From NCBI RefSeq assembly GCF_963576545.1, contig NC_083649.1:4809406-4873405 (forward strand): 64,000 bases of DNA, written 5' to 3'. The notes below the pieces were generated by a model that was given only the letters and a program-made list of their open reading frames with translations, was not told the origin of the DNA and ran no database searches. Positions 21,723-60,778 of the stretch are shown in pieces. The stretch's first letter is position 1; each line of letters starts with the position of its first letter. Source of the stretch: Limanda limanda (taxonomy: Eukaryota > Chordata > Actinopteri > Pleuronectiformes > Pleuronectidae). Made by a program: the position numbers and the translations under genes.

Positions 21723-24700
21723 CTACACGATGTTCCTTTCCAGCATCGGCTCCTGGTTCACGATCCGGCTGAAGTTGAATCCACTCAGGTCTATCGTTTT
21801 AAAACCTCCGTCCAGGATCAGCTCGGCCACGGCCCGACCCACGGCCGGCGAGTGCTGCAGGCCGTGGCCGCTGAAGCCCGTGGCGAAGTACATGTTGTTG
21901 ACCAGAGGGTGGATACCGATGATGCCGTTCTGGTCGAAGGTGTTGTAGTCGTAGAAGCCGGCCCACGCGCTGGTCACCTGGGGTCGGGAACAAGAGGGGA
22001 GGGGCCGTAAGTACCAGAAATAAAGTCTGGGAAAGAAAATTCTGCAGTAAGTCATGATATTGGAGAAGTAAGTATTGGTAGCACATCTAAATAAATCGAA
22101 TATATAAAGTGAAACAAATAAGTTATTATAACAAGAGATGAAAACATATTTTTTTGGTATATGTTACAATTTGTAACTTCGGCCACTAGGGGTCTCTCAA
22201 TTCAAACGCAGCTTCTACCTTGAGCTTCTCAAAAGCAGGAACCCGATGAGCCAACGGCGGCCAAATCGTGTCCTCAAAGAAACTGTGATCCACGTCTAGA
22301 TTATTGATATCAGGCTCCTCTGCCTGAAGGGAAAACAAATCATCAAGACAATTAGATATTCCATCAAACAGGTTCTTTGGTATGTGTGGAACAAGTCGAG
22401 GAGGAACAACCTTGAGCTGCAACGAACCTCATCTGGTGACGCACCGGCGATGTAGTTCCCTCCGAGCCCCTCTCTCCTGAAGTAGACTCCAGAGTAATCC
22501 ACCAGGAAGGGGGTGTCCAGACCTGGACCGTCAGGGCAGTGGAACACATACACGAACCTGGAAGAATCCCCAGGCTTCAGCATGAAGTCAGATTCCCTCA
22601 GAGCGACGTATAATGTGTTTCAAGCTGACGTTCAGTTAATTCAAATTTCGTGGTGGAGTCTTTGGCGTGAAAACGGTCCGAGTTTAAACGCTTCCCCTGA
22701 GGTTCTACTCATGTCTCAGCAGGAGACTATTTGGATCCGTCCTCTGACTCCGTGGCGCAGCGGGAGGAGGATTTACTGAAGGTTTTTAAAGAGAAGCTGA
22801 AGCTGGTTTTCGGGCCAAGTGCACAAGTCGAAATGTGTGTGACAACGAGGTTATTATTTATAACTAGATGGGAAGAACTCATACTTCGACCAAGGGTAAT
22901 GTCCTAGGTCATAGTCGGGCTGAGTAGTTTTAGTTTTCACGGTATATGGAGGTTATTCAATTTCTCAGAAAGCACAGAGTTTTTAATTTGCTCAAAAAAG
23001 GAATTAAAAGCATTTTTTACATCTATAAACTAAAATTATCCAATAATTAGATATTAATAATGATAATAATAATGGTACTGCTACAAAAAAAGTGTAAATT
23101 AATAATTATAGACCAGTAGTGAAGCCCCCGGGTGAAGAACTCCTGGTTCACAGCTGGTTTCGTTCAATTTCCTACTTTGGTCGGAACATGACACAAGTTT
23201 TAAATTACATTTTAACTTGGTGAACCCAGTGAATCCTGTGTATGGAGAGAAGGACATTAAAATTCGACCTTAATGATTTGGGGCAGTGAAGCGCTCTTCA
23301 TCACTTTCCCTCTTCTCCAGCAGAGTTGTAAGAAACGGTGACTCCGAGGTTGAAGTGCCGACTTAGTGTTGTGTTTGAGGGGCTTAGAGGTTCGGATTAT
23401 TTCTATGCAGTTCATCAAATGTGGAAGTAAACACCCTAGATATTAAAGCTGACAGTCAGCGCTATAAAGTTGGACAGTTTTCCAATTTACTGGAGCGCAC
23501 AGTGCAGATGAAACTGCCAGAATACTAATGAGCTGTGCCGCGCCAGACTCCAGCAGCCAAAGGAAACCAGACATCTTGACAGCACCACTCGTTATTTAAA
23601 AGGGAAAATATATAACCATTAAGTCGACGACCAACCTTTTCCGAGGCTCGACGGGCAGAGGAGTTCCAGCCATGGTGCCTTTAGGGCCGGAGCCAATTCC
23701 CATCATCTGTGCCAGTTTAGAAGAATAGGCTCCTGCCGCATTCACCACAATGGCACATTCCACCGGCTGGTACTCCAGGCTGTTCGGCATCTGCACCTGC
23801 TCGACACAAGCACACAGCCGTCAGTCAGTGGGATGGTGCTTTGTTATTTATTATTAGATGTTAACATGCAAATTAAAAGGGTTCATATTCCATTTTTTTT
23901 TTATCAGATATAAAGATGATCAAATGTGCCTCATCTTTAAGAGTTGGGAGGAATCTGAAATAAAGCAGATTATATACACCATACTATATCAAAGTAATCG
24001 ATTGACAGACAAATAAATCCACAAACAATTATAATAATCTGTAACTCATCAATTATCAAAATCATTTATCGGCCAAAACTTGCACTTAAATATTTTTTTT
24101 TTTTAGTTTTGGAACTGTTAGTTTACCACCAAAAGAACAGTTTGAACATTTAAATTCTGAGAACTCAGGTATTAAGGATTTGTCAATATTTTCTCACAAT
24201 TTATAAGATGATCTATTAATTAAAAAGTCAACCTATTGATTTACAGATATTAAAAAATATTCGTGAGCTTGTGAACTAAGATCAAAAAATAAATTACAGG
24301 TTTATATAAAAGAAGAGAGAATCTTTCTGCTACATCAAATGTTATTGTGTGGTTTTTATTACACTGTAGTTTGTTTGTCCTATATCTTTTTTGCTAATAT
24401 CAATGTTTTTTATTATCTGTATTTTTAGAGACTATTATTACATTTTTAACCAATACATAGAATATTAATTAATAACTGGGGCCCTAAGGATAGAAGGTGT
24501 CAGATCCTGCACAGATTAAAAGTTCGTATTTTAGGTGATATATCTAAAATAATTATTGATAAATGCTAAATAGACCTGTCAATCAACACGAGAGTGACAG
24601 CATGTTCCAGTATTTATATAGAACAACCTGACTGTGCTGTTATATATTAACCTGAGACTTGTGAAAACTGTCAGTGATCAAACTAAATGTTAAATAAACA

Positions 24701-27700
24701 TAAAAACTAAAGTTGTTCAATAACTCTGGAATATAAATTCTCACAGTTTGACTTACTTTCACTGATTTTATTCTCTTCAAAGCCACGTTTTCACCCTCGG
24801 GAGTCGTCGCCACGTTTACTGTATATTTAAAATCTGTGGAGGAGACGGATGAAGTTAAAATATAAACTCACAGTAAACACAGACGGGCGTGAGACTGAAG
24901 GAGTTTGTGTTAAAATCAGTTATTGTTTAACACGTTGGCTCTCTGCATCTTTGAGATAACTGTGATAATGACAAACTGGAGGAACTCAACTTTCTAAACT
25001 AAACCCACCTGTCACTTCTCCACAGCACTGGATGACTCCCATGGAGATGGCCTTCTTCCTGAAGGCGCTCAGCAGAGTCCAGGGGTCGAACCAGCCCTCG
25101 TTCTCCAGCCCTGGAAGGAAGGGCGAGTGGAAGTGATTGTTAGAGCCGCTGGATGAGTTGATACATCCACGTATCAGGCGTATTTACTGGGGTTGTGACA
25201 GAAGAAGCTCATGCATTCATCGAAACCTTCTTGAATTCACAAAGAATAAGAAAACTACTTCTCATAATGGGGCGGAAAAGTAGAGTTTTTATTAATTAGA
25301 ATTTAACATTCATCCAACTTTGCATTGAATATGTTGACTCACCCGACACATTTCTATAATCTGTAGCTGCTGTTATTCCATTCGGTGCATGTTTTCATTC
25401 ATGCATTAAAGAATAGACACTAATACACAACTTTGCATGCAGAAATCCCAAAATTATTAAATGATTTGTTTCTACAGACATATTTTTAACTTGTATGTCA
25501 CAAGTGAAACTATCTCAGAAACTGTTATGATCCTCTCTACAATTCGGCTTAGATATGATCCTTAAACACTCATTTTATTTAGTTTAATAGGCGACAACAA
25601 GTGTTAAAACAGTATTAGGATCTGATGTAATATTTTGTAATTAAACTAAATAAAGTATAAATAAATATAAGTTTTTGAAGATTATATCAATGCCGAATTC
25701 AAGAGAGATTCATAACTAGTTCTTAGATCGTGTTATAGTTTGATTTGCACTCACCATATGAAGCGAGTGCCACCCCGTCTGAGTTTATCCATGGAAACTT
25801 CTCCTTTAGTTGTGTGGGAGAGAGAAGTGAAACTTTGGCTCCGGCATACCTGGGATCAGATTATTGGATTAACGACCCGGTGCCGACACCTCGGCTCCTC
25901 AACTGAAAACCTCACGCATGAATTTTCTGAATAGAAATGTTTCTCTATTCGCAGTTTCCCACAAGATGAACCTGATTTCTCTGGGTTTTCTCTACCTCTG
26001 GGTGCTGTAGTTCTGCTCCATGATGTGAGCCACCTTCTCACTGGCCAGGAAGAGGTACCCGGAGTGATTGAACTGCAGGTCCACGGGGTCTTCGTTCATC
26101 ACGCCCAGGTGCTCCTGAGGGGAACCAGGGAGGAGACGGGATGAAACAGATTTAACCAGCGGAGCAGTGATGCATCATGCAGCCTCCAGCTGATACACAG
26201 ATACAGTGAGTTCTCCTGAGAGCTGCAGCAGAGGTGGTCCTATAAATAACGCTCGTCCTCCGGGTGGTACGGCAAAGACAGAACGGTTATTAAAGGAATT
26301 GTTCAACATTTCATACACATGTGTCCATTAATTATAAGGCAACAACCTTAGGTGAACTAAGCCTAAGAGGGTTCTGCTCCAAGCTAAACAGCATACCTGC
26401 CATTCTACACTATTTCTAATAGTGACTGACCCATTTAAGTGTAAATAATAAAATATAGGAAATAACTATGAATAAAAAGAGGACACAATTACAAATATAT
26501 ATAACTTGAATGAAATAAATTAACACAAATGCTCGTCTTGTGACCTACATTGACGTTCCTCATGAAGTCTGCGGAGGCCAGGGACAGGTGGATGTTCTCC
26601 GGCAGGGAGAACTGCTGCCGGATCCCCCCAGCAGAGAGCACTGTGGAGGCCTGGGAGTACTGGAGAGAAACAGGAGGAGAAACAGGAGGAGAAACAGAAG
26701 GAGAAACAGGAGGAGAAACAGGAGGAGAAACAGGAGGAGGTGGTCGATGAGAAGATCTGCTGAGTATCACACTCACTGTCACTGAGACCCACATCCACTC
26801 CAGAGCTCAGGAGTTTCACTTAGGAGCTCAACAGGAGATAAATGCAGTGTTTTGATAGCATCATTGCAAACGCAAACAAATAGAACTCATCTCTTTTTAA
26901 TGGATTTAGTGTTTCTGATACTTTATATGAATATTATTAATAGCTTCCATATCATTGCCCCACTGACTGTGTTATTACCCTCGACAAACAGGACACACTC
27001 TTTTATATTAGATTTTAGTTTATCCTCTATTTTATATGAATATGAATGTTACCCGCTGACTCTAAACCAATACTGGGTTTTATTATGACCTCAGACAAAT
27101 ATGACAGCTCTTTCTAGAACATTTCTGTGCGTCTTTTATTCGATATGAACATTTTACTGGAAAAACTTTATGCCATGTTACACAATTCAAACTACATTTA
27201 ATTCAAAACAACTATATTTGTCTCTCAAAACAAGAAAGGAAACTTAAAGTGTGTGTATATGAATGTAAAGGGCGTGAATAAATACTGAATGATTAAAGTG
27301 ATCGTAACACAGACATAGATTATGTACAGTTATATAAGAATATATGTACAGGACCAGGTAGCAGCAGATATATATATATAGATATATATATATAGATATA
27401 GAATATATATGCAGCAGATGTAAAGAGACTAGATAATAATACAGTTAAGTATCAGATTAGAGTCAGTGGATCAAATGACATGTCCGACATTCACTCCAGG
27501 GCTTACGGATTTCACTTAGGAACTTAATAGGAGATAAATGCAGTGTTTTGATAGCTTTATTGCCAACGTAGACAAATAGAACTCATCTTTTTCTAATGGA
27601 TTTAGTGTTTCTGATACTTTATATGAATATTATTCATTTAATATTATTAAATAGCTTCCATATCATTCATCCACTGACTCCCAAAAAATTGCCAAATTAT

Positions 27701-29227
27701 GTTATTACCCTCTGACTCCAAACCAACGCTGAGTTGTACAATGACCATAGACAAATATGACACAGCAGACTTTTGTGCTTCTCTTCTTCTATATGGAAAG
27801 TTTAATGGAGAAATGTTATTGTCTTCCAATAGACTTTATGTAATGTCAAACTCGATTCAATTCAAAACAACTCTATTTTTCTCTAAAAACAAGAAAGGAA
27901 ACTTTAAGTGTGTGTATATTAATGTAAAGGGCGATGAACAGGATAACGTCTGTTAAAACTGATTGTGTAAGAACGTGGATAAATACTGAATTAATAAAGT
28001 GATCGTAACACAGACATAGATTATGAAGAGTTAAGGTGAATGAAGAATATACAGATGTACAGGAACAGGTAGTAGCAGATGAATACATACTGTAGTGTAT
28101 GAATAAATATATATATGCAGCAGATGTTCTATGACTGGATCATAATACAGTTAAGTATGAGTTTAGAGTCAGTGGATCAAATGACAAGTCTGTAATATGA
28201 CTTGTCTTGTATTGTGGATGAGATGTAGCAGCAGGTGTTTGGCTCCTCACCGTCGGGTCCTTCTCCACCACCACCACCTTCACCTCTCCCCGGACCCGCT
28301 CCTTCTGCTTCAGCCAGTAGGCGATGGACCAGCCCACCACACCGCCGCCCACGATCACGATGTCGGCCCTCTCGGGGGGGAGGTTGGGGTTCAGCTCGAA
28401 GGGGGTCCAGCTGCTGCCTGGAAGAGCCTCTGCAGCCTTCTTCCTCACGGCCGCCAGCTGCTCCTCCAGGTCTGGGGAGGAAAAGTCCAGATTTAACATT
28501 CATCCATCTTTTTATTGAAGATATTGACTCACACGTTACAACCCAACACAATTCTATAATCTGTAGCTTCTGTTCTTCCATTCGGTGCATGTCTTCATTT
28601 ATTTATTAAAGAATAGACAATAATACACAACTTCACATTCAGAAATCCTCAAATTAGTCAATGATTTGTTTTAAACACATATTTTCCACTTGTATGTCAC
28701 AAGTGAAACTATCTCAGAAACTGTTATGATCCTGTCTACAATTCGGCTTAGATATGATCCTTAAACACTTTTTTTATTTAGTTTAATAGGCAACATAAGT
28801 GTTAAACAGACCCAGGATCTGATGTAATATTTTGTAATTAAACTGAATAAAGTACAAATAAATATAAAGTATTTGAAGATTATATCAATGCCGAATTCAA
28901 GAAAGATTCATAACTAGTTCTTACATATTTTCACTTGTGGCATAAAAGTTAAATTCATGTGTGTAGAAACAAATTATTGTATAATTTGGGGGTTTCTGAG
29001 TGTGAACTTGTTTATTATGAGTGTGTTGAGTAGCCGGACTTTCCGCTCCATGTCCCCGCACCTTTGTAGAAGTCTTTCCGCAGAGAAGCTCCGGTGCTCA
29101 GGCTCTGACGAGGCACGTTGCCCCCCCTCAGCCCCGGGTGGTGGTGCTCTGTCCCCGGGCCGGAGGAGAGCAGTCCACGGGCGGTCCACCACCGCACGTT
29201 AGCATGTAGCCTCCGACACGCTTGCAT
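21723..29227 (-). CDS. foxred1: FAD-dependent oxidoreductase domain-containing protein 1 (mitochondrial complex I assembly factor), 11 exons
   Basis: FOXRED1 is a mitochondrial flavoprotein needed to assemble respiratory complex I. Exons on the minus strand, each with matching phase: 29062-29227, 28251-28471, 26549-26659, 25996-26114, 25755-25849, 25009-25110, 24757-24833, 23636-23796, 22428-22557, 22219-22323 and 21723-21977. They total 1542 nt, or 513 residues; human FOXRED1 is about 486. Exon 1 encodes an Arg-rich, acid-free start ([14 protein letters not shown]) that fits a mitochondrial presequence. Exon 2 carries the FAD-binding Rossmann motif VGGGVVG (residues 96-102) and the acidic end of the second strand, VVVVEKD. 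The last exon has the DAO-fold signature [20 protein letters not shown]. All introns are GT-AG; the exon 9 donor (GTTCGT) is weak. Introns carry several internal duplications, listed separately. The ATG at 29227 has context GCAGCCATGC and an in-frame TAG upstream. Confidence 0.97.
22558..23635 (-). other. foxred1 intron 8
   Basis: About 1.1 kb between exons 8 and 9. No coding or RNA gene is visible. GTGGCGCAGCGGG at about 22752 resembles a tRNA A-box, so a decayed tRNA-derived SINE is possible but unproved. Confidence 0.5.
25306..25730. repeat. Intronic duplicated segment, copy in foxred1 intron 5
   Basis: About 425 bp starting AACATTCATCCAACTTTG and ending TCATAACTAGTTCTTA. The same blocks, in the same order and orientation, occur at 28495-28925 in intron 1, for example ATTCCATTCGGTGCATG, GTATGTCACAAGTGAAAC and CAATGCCGAATTCAAG. 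It is either a segmental duplication or two copies of one repeat. Confidence 0.85.
26296..26330. repeat. Possible terminal fragment of a SINE-like repeat
   Basis: TAAAGGAATTGTTCAACATTT resembles the end of the teleost repeat also seen at 3219-3414 (from memory TAAAGGAATAGTTCGACATTT). It is short and diverged. Confidence 0.3.
26671..26740. repeat. 12-bp minisatellite forming the foxred1 intron 2 polypyrimidine tract
   Basis: About six copies of CAGGAGGAGAAA on plus. On the transcribed minus strand they read CTCCTCCTGTTT and end 9 nt before the CAG acceptor of exon 3 (acceptor AG at 26660-26661). The tandem repeat therefore provides the pyrimidine tract of that splice site. Confidence 0.9.
26792..27483. 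repeat. First copy of a 0.69-kb tandem duplication in foxred1 intron 2
   Basis: Shares long collinear blocks with 27489-28188: CACTTAGGA, AGGAGATAAATGCAGTG, GGATTTAGTGTTTCTGATAC, AACAAGAAAGGAAACTT, GATCGTAACACAGACATAG and GAGTCAGTGGATCAAATGAC. The copies differ by many substitutions and small indels, so the duplication is not recent. A (TA)n tract at about 27369-27412 is inside this copy. Confidence 0.88.
27489..28188. repeat. Second copy of the tandem duplication in foxred1 intron 2
   Basis: Collinear with 26792-27483, directly downstream on plus and ending about 60 bp from exon 2 (28251-28471). No ORF in either copy looks coding. Confidence 0.88.
28495..28925. repeat. Intronic duplicated segment, copy in foxred1 intron 1
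   Basis: Partner of 25306-25730, same orientation, 3.2 kb away. It begins 24 bp from the exon 2 acceptor. Confidence 0.85.
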
Positions 29228-31080
29228 GGCTGCTGTGGGCTAACTAGCCTGCGTGCTAACTAGCGAGCTAACGGCTAGGTGCAGTGTGTTGGCAGGACGG
29301 CAGCGGAGAACGGTGCAGACCACAGAACCGGGATCGAACCCACGACACGAAGCTGCATTTCACTCTGTGGAAATGTCACATGTGAAACCTGACTCTGAGG
29401 TCAATGAGGATTCTGTAGAAACTGACAGAACCACGAAATACACCGGCAATATCCTGCTGCCCTTCAAAATAAAAGCACAGGTTTCCATATGACTCCCCCC
29501 ACTGTAATGTTTAGATGTGTGAATTTATGATTTTAAACAGAGAACAGAGAAGCTGTATTTATGATAAATACATGTTCATAAGGTTGCATCTAACATATAA
29601 TATGTTTTAATAAATCTAAATATTGTCTTTATAAGTTCATGACTGTATATACATGTCAATTAAATATCAAATCAGGTGAAAAATATCCAACTTCAAGGTG
29701 TTGACTTCGTATTTTGTCTGATCAACAGATAGACACCTGGAAATATTTGCTTTAAATTCATGTAAAGATATGATAAGATAAGATAATAAATCATTAGTCC
29801 CACAATTGGGAAATTCTCAATATGACAGCAGCAAGAGTCAAAAAGAGGCATCAGTAAGTAAATAGTAAGAAACATTTGAGTGTAAGAATGATAATACTTT
29901 AGTGAAATATAGAAAATACAAATGGAAAAAAACTAAAGTGTAGGAAGATAAACATGGCTAAATGCTTGGGCTGTAATATTTCGTGGTCATGTTTTGTTCA
30001 CTTGGACACTTGGATTCTCAACATGTAAATAAACATTTGTAGATTATAGAAAGAGCATGTTTGAGTGAGAAGATGTTTACATTTGGACAAGAGAGATTTT
30101 ATTAATGTGAAATTAAGTAAAGGGAACTTTATATGAAACCATGTTTATTTCCCTTTGTGAGACTGTAAGGTCATATCTGGTAAACTCCGCAATGGGTAAT
30201 CAAAACTGTCAACAAGTGAAAAATTGAATACTTCATATTGTACTTATTTTCTGATGCATAATACATGCAGACATTGTAAATGTGCCTCCACACTGATAAT
30301 GACTGGTGAGCTAAATCAGGGACAATGATGGGAATACGTCTAAATAAATAGGTTAATCATAATATTTGACAATAAACAAAACAAAACTGGATAAAAATAT
30401 CACCAAGACTTGCCATTTCTTTTTACAAGTACTATACAAAACATTGTATATTCTTTATGTAGTGGCAGTTTAGCATATGGCTAAGAGGAATAAACTGAAC
30501 CGGAGCAAGAGACAAATCAAATTATGCTGAAGTTTCTCACCATGAAAAACAATATCATGTCTTCGTGCAAATGTATTTTATTTTGGAAAGGTTTCTGGGA
30601 AACGTGGGAATACTCCTGCTAACTTGGACCTGGTTCCAATTGGAGGTGTTGGCCTCGTTATGTGACTCAGGGCCAATCAGAGATGAGGAAGAACCCAAAC
30701 AGTTGCAGCTTTCAGAATGACAAGGATTAAATTACAGCAATAACTTTATCTAATCATTGATGAACTTTGTCTTTATCATACCTTATTATAGTTGATAGAA
30801 GTAGTTTCTTTTTTATGACCCTAAGTGGTAAAAAAACAGAAGTGTGATGCTAATTTGTACTTCTAGTTCTAGTTTGACCGGATCTTTATTTGTGTAGCGA
30901 GATTTCATATGTAATGTTTAGTGGCTGGAGAGTTTGATTTTAACCATATTTTACGACCTGCAACACAGATAAGTATTTAGGATTTATGAAAAGAAAGAAA
31001 CTGCATGACCCAGAGGTAAAGAAATAGAAAGATTTCTTAATAAAAAGTGATCTGAGTTCTCATGTGAGATTTTACATCCT
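29228..31080. other. foxred1 promoter side and intergenic AT-rich DNA
   Basis: Directly upstream of foxred1, 29232-29285 repeats GCTAAC/CTAGC motifs (GGCTAACTAGCC, GCTAACTAGCGAGCTAACGG), which may include foxred1 promoter or 5'UTR. The rest is AT-rich. One fragment at 29766-29830 (GATAAGATAAGATAAT, then TTAGTCCCACAATTGGGAAAT) resembles the tail of a common fish SINE/LINE. No gene is visible. Confidence 0.5.
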
Positions 31081-31725
31081 CACCATAGAAACTTTATTAT
31101 TATTGTTATTGTTACTATTTTTATTATTATTGTTATTAGTATTATCATTATCATTAGAAGTAGTTCTAGTAGTAGTACCAATGTGATTTTGTTTATCATT
31201 GTGATTCAAATTTTTAGACTGATGGACTGATACAATATTGCGACTAGTAGAATTAGTCATAGTATTAATATGAATGACTTTATGATGATTATTGTTGTTG
31301 TTGCTATTGTTATTATTATTATTAGTAGTATCATTATCATTATAATTAGATGTAGTGATAGAATAAGTAATAATGTGATTTATTATTATTAGCATTCTCA
31401 TTTTTAGACTGATGACTCATACACTACTACAACTAGTAGAATTAGTCATAGTATTAATATGAATGACTTTATTATGATAAGTGTTGTTGTTATTTTTAGT
31501 TGTAGTATTAGTATAATTTGTATTAGAAGTAGTGCTAGTAGTTATTGTAGTAGTAGTATAGTCTACTTTTTTAATAAGCATTTAAGTGTAAAACTTGTAT
31601 TCTTCTAAAAACCTTTATTTTTCCTATTTTACTTTGTCAATACTCAGCTTTTATTGTGAATATTGTTTACGGAAGTGAGTCCCTGAATGCCTCCCAGCTC
31701 TTACTCTGGTGACCGATGTGTGTTA
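31080..31725. repeat. Degenerate trinucleotide-rich DNA and first copy of a duplicated fchsd2-upstream block
   Basis: 31080-31560 is a degenerate ATT/GTT/AGT trinucleotide mosaic in which a block with TTTTTAGACTGATG and GAATTAGTCATAGTATTAA occurs near 31212 and 31400, then again near 31808. From about 31320 to 31725 the sequence is collinear with 31727-32118. This copy includes GTTTACGGAAGTGAGTCCC and CTCTTACTCTGGTGACCG. An Asn-rich antisense ORF here is a repeat artefact. Confidence 0.85.
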
Positions 31726-31726
31726 T

Positions 31727-32118
31727 TATTAGTAGTAGTATCATTATAATTAGAAGTAGTGATAGAAGAAGCACTAATGTGATTTATTATTATTAGCATT
31801 TTCATTTTTAGAGTGATGACTCATACACTACTACGACGTAAAGTAGAATTAGGCATATTATTAACATGAATGACTATTATCACTATTATGATTAGGGTTG
31901 TTGTTATTTTTAGTTGGATTAATTGTATACGTTGTATTAGAAGTACTGCTAGTCGTAATTGTAGTAGTAGTATAGTCTACTTTTTATTAAGCATTTCATG
32001 GTAAAACACTTAATTTTTCCTTTTTTACTTTGTCAATACTGAGCTTTTATTGTGAATATTGTTTACGGAAGTAAGTCCCTGAGTGCCTCCCAGCTCTTAC
32101 TCTGGTGACCGGATGTGT
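31727..32118. repeat. Second, promoter-proximal copy of the duplicated block
   Basis: Repeats the preceding roughly 400 bp, including TTTTACTTTGTCAATACT, GAGCTTTTATTGTGAATATT, GTTTACGGAAGTAAGTCCC and CTCTTACTCTGGTGACCGG. It then runs directly into the GC-rich start region of fchsd2. Confidence 0.88.
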
Positions 32119-32350
32119 GCTGCCGTGCCGTGCCGGGCTTCACACTGTGTTTTCTGTTCCCCGGGGCCACAATGTTTTCACCGGGACTGAACTCGCTCTT
32201 CTCCGGACTCTCCATGGCCGCTTGATCCGAACCCGAACCCCCGAACCGCTTCCTCCTCCGGGACCGCCACGCAAACTTTTCTCCCTCTTCCTCCCCGGGA
32301 TAAACCTCTCGTCCTCCGGGTGGGTGTTTTATGTCCAGGACCCAGCGAGG
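32040..32350 (+). promoter_or_regulatory. Likely fchsd2 promoter and 5'UTR
   Basis: The sequence switches from AT-rich to GC-rich at about 32105 and stays CpG-rich to about 32870, typical of a CpG-island promoter. ACGGAAGT near 32065 is a good ETS-family site (reverse complement ACTTCCGT) of a kind frequent in housekeeping promoters; no TATA box was seen. The transcription start cannot be fixed. The frame is open upstream of the ATG at 32351 without an earlier ATG in that frame that looks like a start. Confidence 0.5.

Positions 32351-60778
<28,428 letters not shown>

Noticed and set aside
22752..22764. tRNA A-box-like GTGGCGCAGCGGG
   Set aside because: No matching B-box or acceptor stem follows at the expected spacing.
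29326..29342. Possible tRNA gene from a B-box-like GGGTTCGATCCCG on the minus strand
   Set aside because: No A-box or cloverleaf pairing could be built upstream, so it is chance or a SINE remnant at most.
31072..31401. Asn-rich 109-residue antisense ORF
   Set aside because: Translation of degenerate ATT/GTT trinucleotide repeats; no other feature of a gene.
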